In this document: positions 16,266-24,697 of the stretch, piece after piece
Layout of the letters: each line of letters begins with the position of its first letter
Position numbering within the stretch: position 1 is the stretch's first letter
Origin: Flavobacteriaceae bacterium
GTDB taxonomy: Bacteria > Bacteroidota > Bacteroidia > Flavobacteriales > Flavobacteriaceae
NCBI GenBank assembly: GCA_024644725.1
Contig: JAHEHE010000007.1
Location: 1-54,635 of the forward strand
Length of the DNA: 54,635 nt
Reading direction: 5' to 3'
The notes under the pieces: model-generated
Told to the model about the DNA's origin: nothing
The model's database searches: none
The model's input: only the letters and a program-made list of their open reading frames with translations
Made by a program: the position numbers and the translations under genes

Positions 16266-17497
16266 AAACCTTTGAACCTCGTTTACGATTTTATTTGATC
16301 TCAGGATTCCTTGCGCTGAGCGGAATTCTAAATGGCCAGGATCTGCAGGTACTTGTTCAGGAAGCGCTTGAAAGAAATCCTGAGATTCAAGCCTTTGAAT
16401 TGCAATACGACATAGCCTCTGAAAAGGTGAGGGAAGTGAACACGGTGCCCAATACGGAGTTTGGTTTTGGCTACTTTGTAAGCGAGCCTGAAACCAGAAC
16501 CGGATCACAGCGATTCAAGATCTCCGCAATGCAGATGATACCCTGGTTTGGAACAATCACGTCTCGAGAGAATTATGCCAGTTCTCTGGCAGACTCCAAA
16601 TACGAGGACATCGTGATCGCCAAACGAAAATTGATAGCTTCAGTTTCGCGTTCCTACTATGAGCTTTACGCCCTCAAGGCCAAGCAAGTGATTCTGACAG
16701 AAAACATCGATCTGCTCGAGACATATCAGACCATGGCCCTGACTTCCGTGGAGGTAGGTAAAGCTTCTGCGGTCGATGTGCTGCGACTTCAGATTCGTCA
16801 GAATGAACTTGAAGAAATGCTCCAGGTTCTGTCACATCAATACAAATCGAAGCAAATCGAATTCAACAAACTCCTTAATCGAGACGACTACACCCCAGTT
16901 GAAGTCGTTGAGGTTTTAATAGTTCCCGAACAGCCCGAGATGCATCAGCCGGTCAATTTGACGATTCATCCGGAGCTTACCCGGTTCGACAAGCTTTACG
17001 CATCTGTGGAGCAGTCCGAAATCATGAACCAAAAAGAGAGCAATTCTATGATTGGATTCGGATTGGATTATATCTATGTTGAAAAGAGGCCCGATCTGGA
17101 TTTCAGCGACAATGGCAAAGATGTGCTGATGCCCATGATTTCTCTTTCCATACCCATTTTCAACAAAAAATACCGATCCCAAACGAAGCAGAACGAACTG
17201 AAACAACTTGAAATCGAATCTCAGAAAAAGGATCGTCTCAACAAACTCGAATCTCTGCTTCAGAAAGCCCTCAATGAAAGGGAAACGGCTTCAATCAGTC
17301 ATCAAACCCAAACCCGCAACCTTGAGGAGGCAAAGAACGCAGAGGAGATCCTGATCAAGAACTATGAAACGGGCACCATTGACTTTAAGGATGTTCTCGA
17401 CATACAGGAATTACAGCTCAAATTTCAGTTGAGTCAGGTTGAGTCTGTTAAAACCTATTTTGAACAAACGACAATTATTAATTATTTAAGCACTTGA
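16262..17497 (+). CDS. TolC-family outer-membrane efflux protein (CusC-like)
   Basis: The 411-residue protein has an N-terminal signal sequence (hydrophobic stretch 9-22, then NGQDLQ). It has the repeated long amphipathic helices of the TolC/OEP family, for example LQVLVQEALERNPEIQA and the coiled-coil region around residues 310-370. It overlaps the pump gene by four bases (ATGA), so it is translationally coupled. It should form the trimeric outer-membrane channel of the tripartite complex with the pump and the adaptor encoded next. Confidence 0.9.
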   Translation: MKTFEPRLRFYLISGFLALSGILNGQDLQVLVQEALERNPEIQAFELQYDIASEKVREVNTVPNTEFGFGYFVSEPETRTGSQRFKISAMQMIPWFGTITSRENYASSLADSKYEDIVIAKRKLIASVSRSYYELYALKAKQVILTENIDLLETYQTMALTSVEVGKASAVDVLRLQIRQNELEEMLQVLSHQYKSKQIEFNKLLNRDDYTPVEVVEVLIVPEQPEMHQPVNLTIHPELTRFDKLYASVEQSEIMNQKESNSMIGFGLDYIYVEKRPDLDFSDNGKDVLMPMISLSIPIFNKKYRSQTKQNELKQLEIESQKKDRLNKLESLLQKALNERETASISHQTQTRNLEEAKNAEEILIKNYETGTIDFKDVLDIQELQLKFQLSQVESVKTYFEQTTIINYLST

Positions 17498-17519
17498 TCG
17501 TGCATTTAATTCGGCAATT

Positions 17520-19241
17520 ATGAAAAAATACATCATTTATATGGGCATGCTGGCAGCCGGTTTGATTTTGGGCTGGCTGATCTTTGGAAACACTTCCAAA
17601 TTAGAGAATGATCATGAACATATCGAAACAACATCAAACAATGAGATGTGGACCTGTTCCATGCATCCGCAAATCATGCAAAAGGAGGCTGGCGACTGTC
17701 CCATATGTGGTATGGACCTGATTCCCGCATCCTCACAGAATGACGGTCTTGCCGCCAATCAGTTCAGGATGACGGAGAATGCAATGGCGCTTGCAAATGT
17801 TCAAACCCTCGTCCTGGGCGATTCAGACACGGGAGCGAATTCGTTGAGCCTATCCGGTAAAATCGTTGAGAATGAGGAGAGCAATGTGGTTCAGGTGAGC
17901 TATTTCTCTGGGAGGATAGAGCAATTGAATATAAATTTCAAAGGAGAAAACGTAACCAAGGGGCAGTTGCTAGCCACCATTTACTCACCTGAGTTGTATG
18001 CCGCTCAGCAGGAGCTTATAACGGCGTCTTCGATGAAAAGCAAGCAACCAAATCTCTACCGTGCCGTACGCAACAAACTCAAAATTTGGAAATTGACAGA
18101 TGCACAGATCGATCGTATCGAAGAAACGGGAAAGGTCGAAGAAAATTTTCCCATCTACGCAACCGTTTCAGGAACTGTGTCTGAAAAACTGGTGGAACAG
18201 GGAGAAACTGTGAAACAGGGACAGGCTTTGTTCAAAATAGCCGATCTAACTACAGTTTGGGCCAATTTTGACGTTTATGAAAATCAAATCAATCTTTTGG
18301 AAAAGGGACAGGACATCCTGATATCCACCCAGTCTGTTCCGGGCGAAGTCATAAAGGCCAAAGTCGATTTCATTGATCCGATTCTCAATGTGGGCACTCG
18401 GACACTGAAACTCCGAAGTATTTTGGACAATAGGTCGGGAGATCTTAAACCCGGAATGTTTATCGAGGGGAAAGTTCAGGGGATGAACCTGAAGCAAGAG
18501 AAGTCGATCACGGTTCCTGCGACTGCAGTTCTATGGACTGGTGAGCGGTCGGTCGTTTACGTAAAGACCAATCCAGAAGAACCCATTTTTCAGATGAGGG
18601 AAGTCAAATTAGGCAGTGAAAGCCAAGGAACTTATGAAGTTTTGGAAGGGTTGTCCCAGGGCGAGGAGATCGTCGCAAATGGAACCTTTTCAGTGGATGC
18701 AGCGGCACAGTTGAGAGGAAAGAGATCGATGATGAATAAATCTCAAGAGGAAATGGCAGATGGGCACTCCGGTCATGACGGAAGAATGGCGGCTACACCT
18801 GAATTTCAGGAGCAGTTGCAGGAGGTATTTAACGCTTACGTGGAGCTTAAGGAAGCACTGGCCAGGGATGAATTCAAAACAAGTTCGGAAAATGCCCTCG
18901 CCTTTATGGAAAAGCTCGACAAGGTCGAAGACGCGCTTATCGGAGAGCCTGACGCTCAAGGCCAATGGGATCAATTGGCAACAGGGATGGAATCAGCTGC
19001 CAATTCGATCACAAAAGCTTCGGATATCGAGGGGCAACGGAAAAGTTTCAACAGCCTTTCAATAGATCTTACCCAGGCCATACATGTATTTGGAATAGAA
19101 CAAAGGGTTTACAGGCAGTTCTGCCCTATGGTGGACAATAACAAGGGAGGTTACTGGCTCAGCGCAGATAAGGAGATCAGAAACCCTTATTTCGGAAGCG
19201 CCATGCACAGCTGCGGGAATGTAGCGGAGATAATCGATTGA
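17520..19241 (+). CDS. Periplasmic adaptor subunit (CusB-like) with metal-binding and DUF3347 domains
   Basis: The 573-residue membrane-fusion protein links pump and outer-membrane channel. After a signal anchor (residues 5-22) comes a short heavy-metal-binding domain, MWTCSMHPQIM...CPICGMDL, about residues 41-70. The barrel-sandwich and beta-barrel adaptor domains follow (GRIEQLNINFKGENVTKGQLL; PIYATVSGTVSEKLVEQGE). The C-terminal part (about 420-573) resembles DUF3347, with NAYVELKEALA and the Cys/His-containing end FCPMVDNN...SAMHSCG. The extra Cys/His/Met-rich ends suggest direct metal handling. It begins 22 bases after the TolC gene. Confidence 0.92.
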   Translation: MKKYIIYMGMLAAGLILGWLIFGNTSKLENDHEHIETTSNNEMWTCSMHPQIMQKEAGDCPICGMDLIPASSQNDGLAANQFRMTENAMALANVQTLVLGDSDTGANSLSLSGKIVENEESNVVQVSYFSGRIEQLNINFKGENVTKGQLLATIYSPELYAAQQELITASSMKSKQPNLYRAVRNKLKIWKLTDAQIDRIEETGKVEENFPIYATVSGTVSEKLVEQGETVKQGQALFKIADLTTVWANFDVYENQINLLEKGQDILISTQSVPGEVIKAKVDFIDPILNVGTRTLKLRSILDNRSGDLKPGMFIEGKVQGMNLKQEKSITVPATAVLWTGERSVVYVKTNPEEPIFQMREVKLGSESQGTYEVLEGLSQGEEIVANGTFSVDAAAQLRGKRSMMNKSQEEMADGHSGHDGRMAATPEFQEQLQEVFNAYVELKEALARDEFKTSSENALAFMEKLDKVEDALIGEPDAQGQWDQLATGMESAANSITKASDIEGQRKSFNSLSIDLTQAIHVFGIEQRVYRQFCPMVDNNKGGYWLSADKEIRNPYFGSAMHSCGNVAEIID

Positions 19242-19246
19242 TCCGC

Positions 19247-19337
19247 GGATTACCTCCCTCCGGTCGGTGATCCTGAGTTTGGAAGAAACTCCTGATTACC
19301 TCGTTTCACTCGGTGATCCTGAGTTTGGAAGAAACTC
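19247..19337. repeat. REP-like palindromes with a 26-base direct repeat
   Basis: Two palindromes with GATTACC...GGTGATC arms lie at 19247-19273 and 19294-19319; their loops differ from each other. A 26-base sequence is repeated exactly at 19266-19291 and 19312-19337, a 46-base period. Each copy ends in a GAGTTT/AAACTC hairpin. The units are homologous to those at 164-254 near the other tRNA-Pro. Confidence 0.75.
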
Positions 19338-19352
19338 AAACAAAATCCTTTG

Positions 19353-19460
19353 AAAATGCTGAGGCATTTTAGGCTTTTTTGGTTTCTATCGCTTACACAA
19401 GCAAGCTTGTGACGCTCTGAAACCAAAAAATCCTCTCGAACATTCGTTCGAAAGGATTTT
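19353..19460 (-). other. Three-hairpin 3' trailer of tRNA-Pro(UGG)
   Basis: On the minus strand the tRNA is followed by a terminator-like hairpin (19460-19427), a long branched-stem hairpin (19424-19381, inner stem 19396-19402 with 19405-19411) and a 7-bp hairpin (19370-19353). Order and spacing match the trailer at 282-386. Stem sequences differ but remain paired. The one mismatch seen on the plus strand (19435/19452) becomes G-U on the minus strand, which supports an RNA transcribed with the tRNA. Confidence 0.7.
19427..19460 (-). terminator. Intrinsic terminator of tRNA-Pro(UGG)
   Basis: The arms 19446-19460 and 19427-19441 form a 15-bp stem with one G-U pair on the minus strand and a 4-base loop. 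A T-run (19430-19425) follows in the minus direction. The stem starts three bases after the encoded CCA. Confidence 0.78.
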
Positions 19461-19466
19461 GTTTGG

Positions 19467-19541
19467 TCGGGGTGGCAGGATTCGAACCTGCGACCTCCTG
19501 CTCCCAAAGCAGGCGCGATAACCGGGCTACGCTACACCCCG
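19467..19541 (-). tRNA. tRNA-Pro (anticodon UGG)
   Basis: The minus strand folds as a standard cloverleaf. The acceptor arm is the same as in the GGG isoacceptor. The anticodon stem CCTGC/GCAGG encloses TTTGGGA, giving anticodon UGG. The T arm is GCAGGTTCGAATCCTGC. After discriminator A (19467) the sequence reads CCA (19466-19464), so the 3' end is encoded here, unlike the tRNA-Pro at 393-467. Confidence 0.95.
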
Positions 19542-19565
19542 AAGGTCATCGATTTTTTCAGGGTG

Positions 19566-19573
19566 CAAATATA
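19566..19573 (-). promoter_or_regulatory. -7 box (TATATTTG) of tRNA-Pro(UGG)
   Basis: On the minus strand a perfect TAnnTTTG lies 24 bases before the tRNA and after the thioredoxin-like gene stop. The tRNA therefore probably has its own promoter. Confidence 0.5.
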
Positions 19574-19599
19574 GGACTTAATCTCAATATAATCACTAA

Positions 19600-19941
19600 T
19601 CAATTGGAAAAAGCGAGATCGTAAATTCGCTGGATGGCACCCTGCAGCTCGGCCAGGTGAATGTTTCTGCTTCTTCTCAAATACTCCTTTCCATGAACGA
19701 ACAAGAGAATCGTCGGTTCGACAAACACTTGGTAAGCACCCAGGACCTCGGGAGCCGCATTCATGTTGATCCAAACGAATTCAATTTTTGGGTAATCGCG
19801 CGCAATCATATCTCTCACTTTGGGCTCGAGGGCTTCCCCTACGGCGCAACTCAGGGTGGAAAAATAGAAAAGTACCGCCGGATGCTTCTCAAGCGCCTTT
19901 GCAACCTCTGTTACCGATTGGATGCCTCCTTGTGAACTCAT
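19600..19941 (-). CDS. Thioredoxin-fold protein with an altered active site
   Basis: The 113-residue protein aligns by eye with thioredoxin. A strand PAVLFYFS is followed by the active-site position SCAVGEALEPKV, then IEFVWINMNAAPEVLGAYQVFVEPTILLFVHGKE, which includes the cis-proline site (VEPT). The CxxC motif is reduced to Cys-Ala-Val-Gly, so disulfide exchange by the usual two-cysteine mechanism is unlikely. A one-cysteine (monothiol) or binding role fits better. It is divergent from trxB, which starts 151 bases away, but TrxB may not be its partner. Confidence 0.82.
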   Translation of the reverse strand: MSSQGGIQSVTEVAKALEKHPAVLFYFSTLSCAVGEALEPKVRDMIARDYPKIEFVWINMNAAPEVLGAYQVFVEPTILLFVHGKEYLRRSRNIHLAELQGAIQRIYDLAFSN

Positions 19942-20058
19942 GTAAGAAAACTTTGCATTTTACGTCTGATTTCTGTGTTTAAATATAGCCATTCGAAACG
20001 GTTATCTCGTGATCAAAAAAAAAGATTGTGAAAGCTGTTTTAAGCGTGGGCTTTTATC

Positions 20059-20066
20059 TATTTTTG
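20059..20066 (+). promoter_or_regulatory. -7 box (TATTTTTG) of trxB
   Basis: A perfect TAnnTTTG lies 26 bases before the trxB ATG. The AAAAAGAAGAAAG stretch before the start is purine-rich and could help ribosome binding. Confidence 0.5.
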
Positions 20067-20092
20067 TCAATCCAAAATAAAAAGAAGAAAGA

Positions 20093-21040
20093 ATGAGCGA
20101 TAGCATTGAAAGAGTCAAATGCCTGATAATCGGATCAGGACCAGCGGGTTACTCAGCCGCGATCTATGCAGCAAGAGCGGACCTCCACCCGGTTTTGTAT
20201 ACCGGAATGCAGATGGGGGGACAACTCACAACCACCACAGAAGTTGACAACTATCCAGGATATCCCAAGGGAACCGACGGAACTGCGATGATGGAAGATT
20301 TCAAGAACCAGGCGGAGCGTTTTGGCACGGATGTCAGGTTCGGAATGGCCACGGAAGTGGACTTCAGCAAAGAGATTGGAGGAATACACAAAGTAACCAT
20401 AGACGGTTCAAAAGTCATCGAAGCCAAGACAGTTATCATCTCCACGGGTGCCACAGCAAAATACCTGGGCATTGAAAGCGAGCAGAGACTCATAGGCGGC
20501 GGTGTTTCGGCCTGTGCCACCTGCGACGGATTCTTTTACAAGGGTCAGGATGTGATCGTCATCGGTGGTGGAGATACGGCTGCAGAAGAGTCGACTTACC
20601 TCGCAAATATTTGCCGCAAAGTTACCGTACTGGTCAGAAAGGATTATATGAGAGCCTCCAAAGCCATGCAGCACAGGGTGAATAAAACCGAAAATCTCGA
20701 GGTGATGTACAACACCGAGCTTGAAGAAGTTCTGGGAGACAATGTCGTAGAGGGCGTTCGTGTTTTCAACAATGTGACCGGAGAGAAAACGGAGCTTCCC
20801 GTGACGGGGGTATTCGTCGCAATTGGTCACAAACCAAACACGGATATTTTTAAAGGAATTATTGACATGGATGATGTTGGATATCTGATTACCAAAGGTA
20901 AAACTACAAAGACAAATATTCCTGGCGTCTTTGCGGCAGGAGATGTCCAGGACAAGGAATATCGACAAGCCATTACTGCAGCAGGAACAGGTTGCATGGC
21001 TGCGCTGGACGCAGAAAGATACATGGGATCTCTCATATGA
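20093..21040 (+). CDS. trxB: Thioredoxin reductase
   Basis: This flavoenzyme uses NADPH to reduce thioredoxin in the cytoplasm. The 315-residue protein has the FAD motif IIGSGPAGYSAAIYAARA at the N-terminus and the redox-active CATCDGFF about residues 143-150. It also shows the NADPH motif IGGGDTAAEE and the C-terminal FAD motif GVFAAGDVQDKEYRQAITAAGTG. Length and motif order are those of low-molecular-weight bacterial TrxB. It is monocistronic: its own promoter box precedes it and a strong terminator follows. Confidence 0.97.
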   Translation: MSDSIERVKCLIIGSGPAGYSAAIYAARADLHPVLYTGMQMGGQLTTTTEVDNYPGYPKGTDGTAMMEDFKNQAERFGTDVRFGMATEVDFSKEIGGIHKVTIDGSKVIEAKTVIISTGATAKYLGIESEQRLIGGGVSACATCDGFFYKGQDVIVIGGGDTAAEESTYLANICRKVTVLVRKDYMRASKAMQHRVNKTENLEVMYNTELEEVLGDNVVEGVRVFNNVTGEKTELPVTGVFVAIGHKPNTDIFKGIIDMDDVGYLITKGKTTKTNIPGVFAAGDVQDKEYRQAITAAGTGCMAALDAERYMGSLI

Positions 21041-21093
21041 TGAGGTCTGAGACTTGATGAAGAAGTCTATTTCTCACAAGGAAATGTAAGATG

Positions 21094-21121
21094 AAAAAGC
21101 CCGGGAATTCCGGGCTTTTTT
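21094..21121 (+). terminator. Intrinsic terminator of trxB
   Basis: AAAAAGCCCGG and CCGGGCTTTTT pair around a 5-base GAATT loop, ending in a T-run. The structure starts 54 bases after the trxB stop. Being symmetrical, it might work in both directions. Confidence 0.9.
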
Positions 21122-21185
21122 ATTGCTCACAAAATCGATTTCGTAATTAGTCCTGTCATACCGGATAGGAAAAATGCAGAAAACG

Positions 21186-21193
21186 TAACTTTG
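21186..21193 (+). promoter_or_regulatory. -7 box (TAACTTTG) of the DASS symporter gene
   Basis: A perfect TAnnTTTG lies 24 bases before the ATG at 21218. Confidence 0.5.
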
Positions 21194-21217
21194 TGCAACT
21201 AAAAAATCAAAAAAACC

Positions 21218-22669
21218 ATGGCCGATTCAAGGACCGCGTCGATGCGGTATTTAAAAAGGTACCAGCACGTTGTAGACATACAACAGAAAATAATCAACTT
21301 TTTATTGAGTATTATCCTGGCCGGTGGCCTCACCTATTGGCTCAATACCCCCGATCTTGATACGGCACAAATCTATGTTCTTTTTCTCTTGTTCCTCTCG
21401 ATAGGTCTATGGGTGACCGAGGCGGTTCCACCATTCGCCGTGGGCCTCCTCATCTTTGGTTTTTTAATTTTCGCATTGGGAGGGTATTATTACGAGATCG
21501 ACCCGGATAATGCGGCCAAATATGTCAACAAATACGTTCAGACTTTCTCCAACAGTGTGATCTGGCTGATGTTGGGCGGGTTTGTCATAGCGGAAGCCAT
21601 GCAGAAAGTTGACTTGGACAAGACTATTTTTCGCGTGACGATAAAGAAATTCGGATCCAAACCTCGAAATGTGTTACTGGGCATCATGCTTGTGACAGCC
21701 ATTTTTTCCATGATCATGTCAAATACTGCGACTACGGCAATGATGATTGCTTCGGTCATGCCTTTTATCAATACCCTGGAAAAGAACGCTCCTTTCGCCA
21801 AGGGCCTACTGATAGGGATTCCTGCTGCAGCCTCTCTGGGGGGCATGGGAACGATCATCGGATCGCCCCCGAATGCCATCGCAGTGGATGCCATGAAAAA
21901 CTACGGGGTCGAATTCGGTTTCCTGGAATGGATGACCGTGGGCTTTCCGATTGCCATCATCCTGGTAATAATGATGTGGATCTTCCTGATCAACAAGTTT
22001 GTCCCCAATGTGACAGAGATCGATCTCGGATTTCTCAAAAATGAAGAAACACCTGACAATTCCAAAATTTTCAGGATCAAAAGAAGAATCGTATCGGGAG
22101 TGCTCTTGCTGACATTGACACTCTGGCTCACCGGAAATCTGCACGGGATTCCTGCCGCGGCGGTTTCTTTCATTCCAATCATGGTTCTCACCCTGGTTGG
22201 CATCGTTTCGGGAAATGACATCCGGAAGCTTCCATGGGATACTTTGATGCTGGTTGCTGGGGGTCTCTCCCTGGGATTGGCAATACAGGAAACCGGACTG
22301 GCGGAATATTACGTGGGCAAATTGAGTGACTACGACCTGAATCTCTATGCCTTGATGTTCGCGTTTTCCTTTATGACCATTGTATTCTCCAACTTCATGA
22401 GCAATACGGCAACGGCCACTATCCTGATACCGATTGCCATTCTGCTCGTACCCGACAGCCCAATTATTTTACCTCTTGTGATTGGATTAAGTGCGTCCGC
22501 CGCTCTGTTCCTTCCGATATCAACCCCGCCCAATGCCATTGCCTTCAGCACGGGTCGACTCGATCAGAAGGACTTTCGATATGGAGGAATTATTGCCGGT
22601 CTGATTGCTCCTGTGATCATCATCGGAATCGTCCTGATCATCGCCTCTTATTACGGATACGACATCTGA
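21218..22669 (+). CDS. DASS-family (SLC13) sodium-coupled anion symporter
   Basis: The 483-residue inner-membrane carrier has about eleven hydrophobic helices. Both pseudo-symmetric SNT motifs are present (MSNTATTAM and MSNTATATI), each paired with a PPNAIA motif (GSPPNAIAVDA and STPPNAIAFSTG). These form the sodium and substrate sites of SLC13/VcINDY carriers, so a dicarboxylate such as succinate or malate is the likeliest substrate; sulfate is an alternative within the family. It stands alone, convergent with the DUF368 pair. Confidence 0.92.
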   Translation: MADSRTASMRYLKRYQHVVDIQQKIINFLLSIILAGGLTYWLNTPDLDTAQIYVLFLLFLSIGLWVTEAVPPFAVGLLIFGFLIFALGGYYYEIDPDNAAKYVNKYVQTFSNSVIWLMLGGFVIAEAMQKVDLDKTIFRVTIKKFGSKPRNVLLGIMLVTAIFSMIMSNTATTAMMIASVMPFINTLEKNAPFAKGLLIGIPAAASLGGMGTIIGSPPNAIAVDAMKNYGVEFGFLEWMTVGFPIAIILVIMMWIFLINKFVPNVTEIDLGFLKNEETPDNSKIFRIKRRIVSGVLLLTLTLWLTGNLHGIPAAAVSFIPIMVLTLVGIVSGNDIRKLPWDTLMLVAGGLSLGLAIQETGLAEYYVGKLSDYDLNLYALMFAFSFMTIVFSNFMSNTATATILIPIAILLVPDSPIILPLVIGLSASAALFLPISTPPNAIAFSTGRLDQKDFRYGGIIAGLIAPVIIIGIVLIIASYYGYDI

Positions 22670-22687
22670 GTATAACTTGAAAATGGG

Positions 22688-23707
22688 TTATTTGAGGCTT
22701 TTGTTCTTGTGGCCGTACCAATCGATCAGCAAGAGAATGGACAAGCCGAAAAGGACAAAAACGAGGGCCACCCAGGTAGTGGGATCCGAAATCTGGGGCC
22801 AGTACCGCGCGTAGTTCTCGACGATAGGTTGTTGCAAACTGTCGTAAAGCAATTCGCCATTCTCTCGTTTGTAAATGGCTTTTTTCCACGGCCAGACAAT
22901 CCCCAGGGAACCTCCTATGAATCCGATGATAAGAGCTGTGATCGGCTGATGGAACCGCTTGAGCAGATAACCGAGTATGTGCGAGGTTACCACCAAACCA
23001 AACACGGAGCCCAACCCAAAGCTGGCAATGATCTTCATGTAACGCATCCGAACCTGGTCCTGTATGAAGTCGAAGTTCAACGAAGCTACATCCTGCAAAG
23101 TTTTGTATAACTCATTAACCGCATCGACCAGCAATAAGACGTAGTTACCCATCAGGATCAATATGAAAGAACCCGACAAACCGGGCAAAGTCATACCTGA
23201 CACCCCTACGATTCCGCAAAAGAAAACAAACCAGAGATTGTCATTCTCCCGGGCCGGATCAAGCAAACTGATCGAAACTCCGATGAGCACGCCCAGCGAA
23301 ATAAAGAAGATATTGATCTTCCTAAAGTCATTGAAATCCTTGGCCACGTAATAGATGGACCCCAGGATCATCCCAAAAAATGTTGCCCAGACATAGAGCT
23401 CGTAGTGTTTTAGAAAAAAATCCAGAACCCGTGAGACGCTGAAGTAGCTGAAGGTGCTTCCGGCGAAGACCAAGAGTAGAAATCGTCCATTCACATATTG
23501 GGAAAAGCTTTTGAAACGACCTTTCCATAGTAGCATGAAGGCTTTCCTGTTGATCTTTTGCAAGGAATAGATCAGCTCTTCGTAGAACCCGGCGACAAAA
23601 GCGACCAGACCTCCGGATACTCCGGGCACCTTATTGGCCGCACCCATCGCCACACCCTTTAGAAAAAGGATGAGTTTCTGGGCAAGAGTATCAGTCCGTT
23701 CAGGCAT
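22688..23707 (-). CDS. DUF368 polytopic membrane protein (candidate polyprenyl-phosphate translocase), copy 2
   Basis: The 339-residue protein has about nine hydrophobic segments. It carries the two inverted-repeat motifs of DUF368: KGVAMGAANKVPGVSGG near residue 14 and TLPGLSGSFILILMGNY near 160. DUF368 proteins (PopT) have been linked to recycling of undecaprenyl phosphate across the inner membrane. This gene starts directly after the stop of a paralogue at 23708-24628, in the same direction. The first motif has Asn-Lys where the paralogue has Asp-Val. Whether it has the same substrate is not known. Confidence 0.9.
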   Translation of the reverse strand: MPERTDTLAQKLILFLKGVAMGAANKVPGVSGGLVAFVAGFYEELIYSLQKINRKAFMLLWKGRFKSFSQYVNGRFLLLVFAGSTFSYFSVSRVLDFFLKHYELYVWATFFGMILGSIYYVAKDFNDFRKINIFFISLGVLIGVSISLLDPARENDNLWFVFFCGIVGVSGMTLPGLSGSFILILMGNYVLLLVDAVNELYKTLQDVASLNFDFIQDQVRMRYMKIIASFGLGSVFGLVVTSHILGYLLKRFHQPITALIIGFIGGSLGIVWPWKKAIYKRENGELLYDSLQQPIVENYARYWPQISDPTTWVALVFVLFGLSILLLIDWYGHKNKSLK

Positions 23708-24628
23708 TTAATTCGATTTTTGATCAGCCAGGCGTTCCAGCAAAAGAATAAAACCAAAACCGAGAAGTCCAAAGACCAGGGCCATTCCCAGCTGGGGATC
23801 GCCTTCATAGGCATTGGGCAACACGCTTTGCTCTTTCAGGATTTTCAATTTTCCATTGATCATCTCCGATTCGAGGACCTCCTTCCAGGGCCATATCTTA
23901 TTGAGGGATCCCAAAATGAAACCGGTAAGTACCGCCAGTGTCAAATTCTCGTAATGATCAAAGAGCCACTTGAGCAACCTTGAAAAAGAAAGAAGACCGA
24001 CCACGGCTCCTGCCATGAGAACAGCAATCACACCGATATCGCGAAAATGAATAGCATCCAAAACCGGCTTGTACATGCCCAGCAAAAGGAGAATAAAGCT
24101 TCCGGAAATCCCGGGGAGAATCATGGCACAGATCGCAAGTGCTCCGGAAAAAAACACATACGGATAAGTCACATCTGCCTCCTGGGGGGTTAGGGTTGTT
24201 ATATAATAGGCCAGTACTCCACCTGCAATGAGCAGGATTATCGTACCCGGCTGCCATCGCGTTATTTTTTTTCCTACGTAGAGGATGCTCGCAAGGACCA
24301 AGCCAAAGAAAAAAGACCAGATCAAAACAGGTTGGGTTTCTAGGAGATGTCGGATGAGCTTGGCAAGGCTCACTACGCTTATTCCGATCCCGATCAGCAG
24401 GGACAACAAAAAGTTGCCATTGACCTGTTTCCAGGCGCTCGCGATCCCCTCTTTTCTTAAGGTAGTCAAGAGCTTCAGGTTGACCTGGTTGATCGATCCA
24501 ATCAATTCCTCGTAAATACCCGAAATAAATGCAATGGTTCCGCCCGATACCCCGGGCACCACGTCTGCAGCACCCATGGCCACTCCTTTGAGTGATATGA
24601 TCACATAGTCCTTTAAATTCCTTCCCAT
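23708..24628 (-). CDS. DUF368 polytopic membrane protein (candidate polyprenyl-phosphate translocase), copy 1
   Basis: The 306-residue protein has the DUF368 motif pair, KGVAMGAADVVPGVSGG and ILPGISGSFILLLLGMY. It is a paralogue of the next gene, sharing overall layout and a C-terminal extension of similar length. I chose the ATG at 24628 rather than an upstream TTG at 24661: the TTG lies inside a perfect -7 promoter box (24667-24660). Role by family is carrier-lipid recycling for envelope polymer synthesis. Confidence 0.9.
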   Translation of the reverse strand: MGRNLKDYVIISLKGVAMGAADVVPGVSGGTIAFISGIYEELIGSINQVNLKLLTTLRKEGIASAWKQVNGNFLLSLLIGIGISVVSLAKLIRHLLETQPVLIWSFFFGLVLASILYVGKKITRWQPGTIILLIAGGVLAYYITTLTPQEADVTYPYVFFSGALAICAMILPGISGSFILLLLGMYKPVLDAIHFRDIGVIAVLMAGAVVGLLSFSRLLKWLFDHYENLTLAVLTGFILGSLNKIWPWKEVLESEMINGKLKILKEQSVLPNAYEGDPQLGMALVFGLLGFGFILLLERLADQKSN

Positions 24629-24659
24629 GGCAACGAACAATTGAAATTTTTCGAATGCC

Positions 24660-24667
24660 AAAGATAA
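24660..24667 (-). promoter_or_regulatory. -7 box (TATCTTTG) of the DUF368 pair
   Basis: On the minus strand a perfect TAnnTTTG lies 31 bases before the ATG at 24628. No clear -33 TTG at standard spacing was seen. Confidence 0.5.
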
Positions 24668-24697
24668 CTAAAATAAGGGATTGGAGCTTGTTGAAAG

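Noticed and set aside
164-19337. Palindromic repeats considered as a CRISPR array
   Set aside because: Only two units per locus, unequal spacing, self-complementary units, spacers not unique, and no cas genes in the window.
19250-19507. Minus-strand reading frame across tRNA-Pro(UGG) and its trailer
   Set aside because: Same situation as at 298-486. The peptide resembles sequences often mis-called near tRNAs; no intact GIY-YIG or other nuclease domain is present.
20408-20968. Antisense reading frame inside trxB
   Set aside because: trxB has all catalytic motifs; the antisense frame has no family signature.
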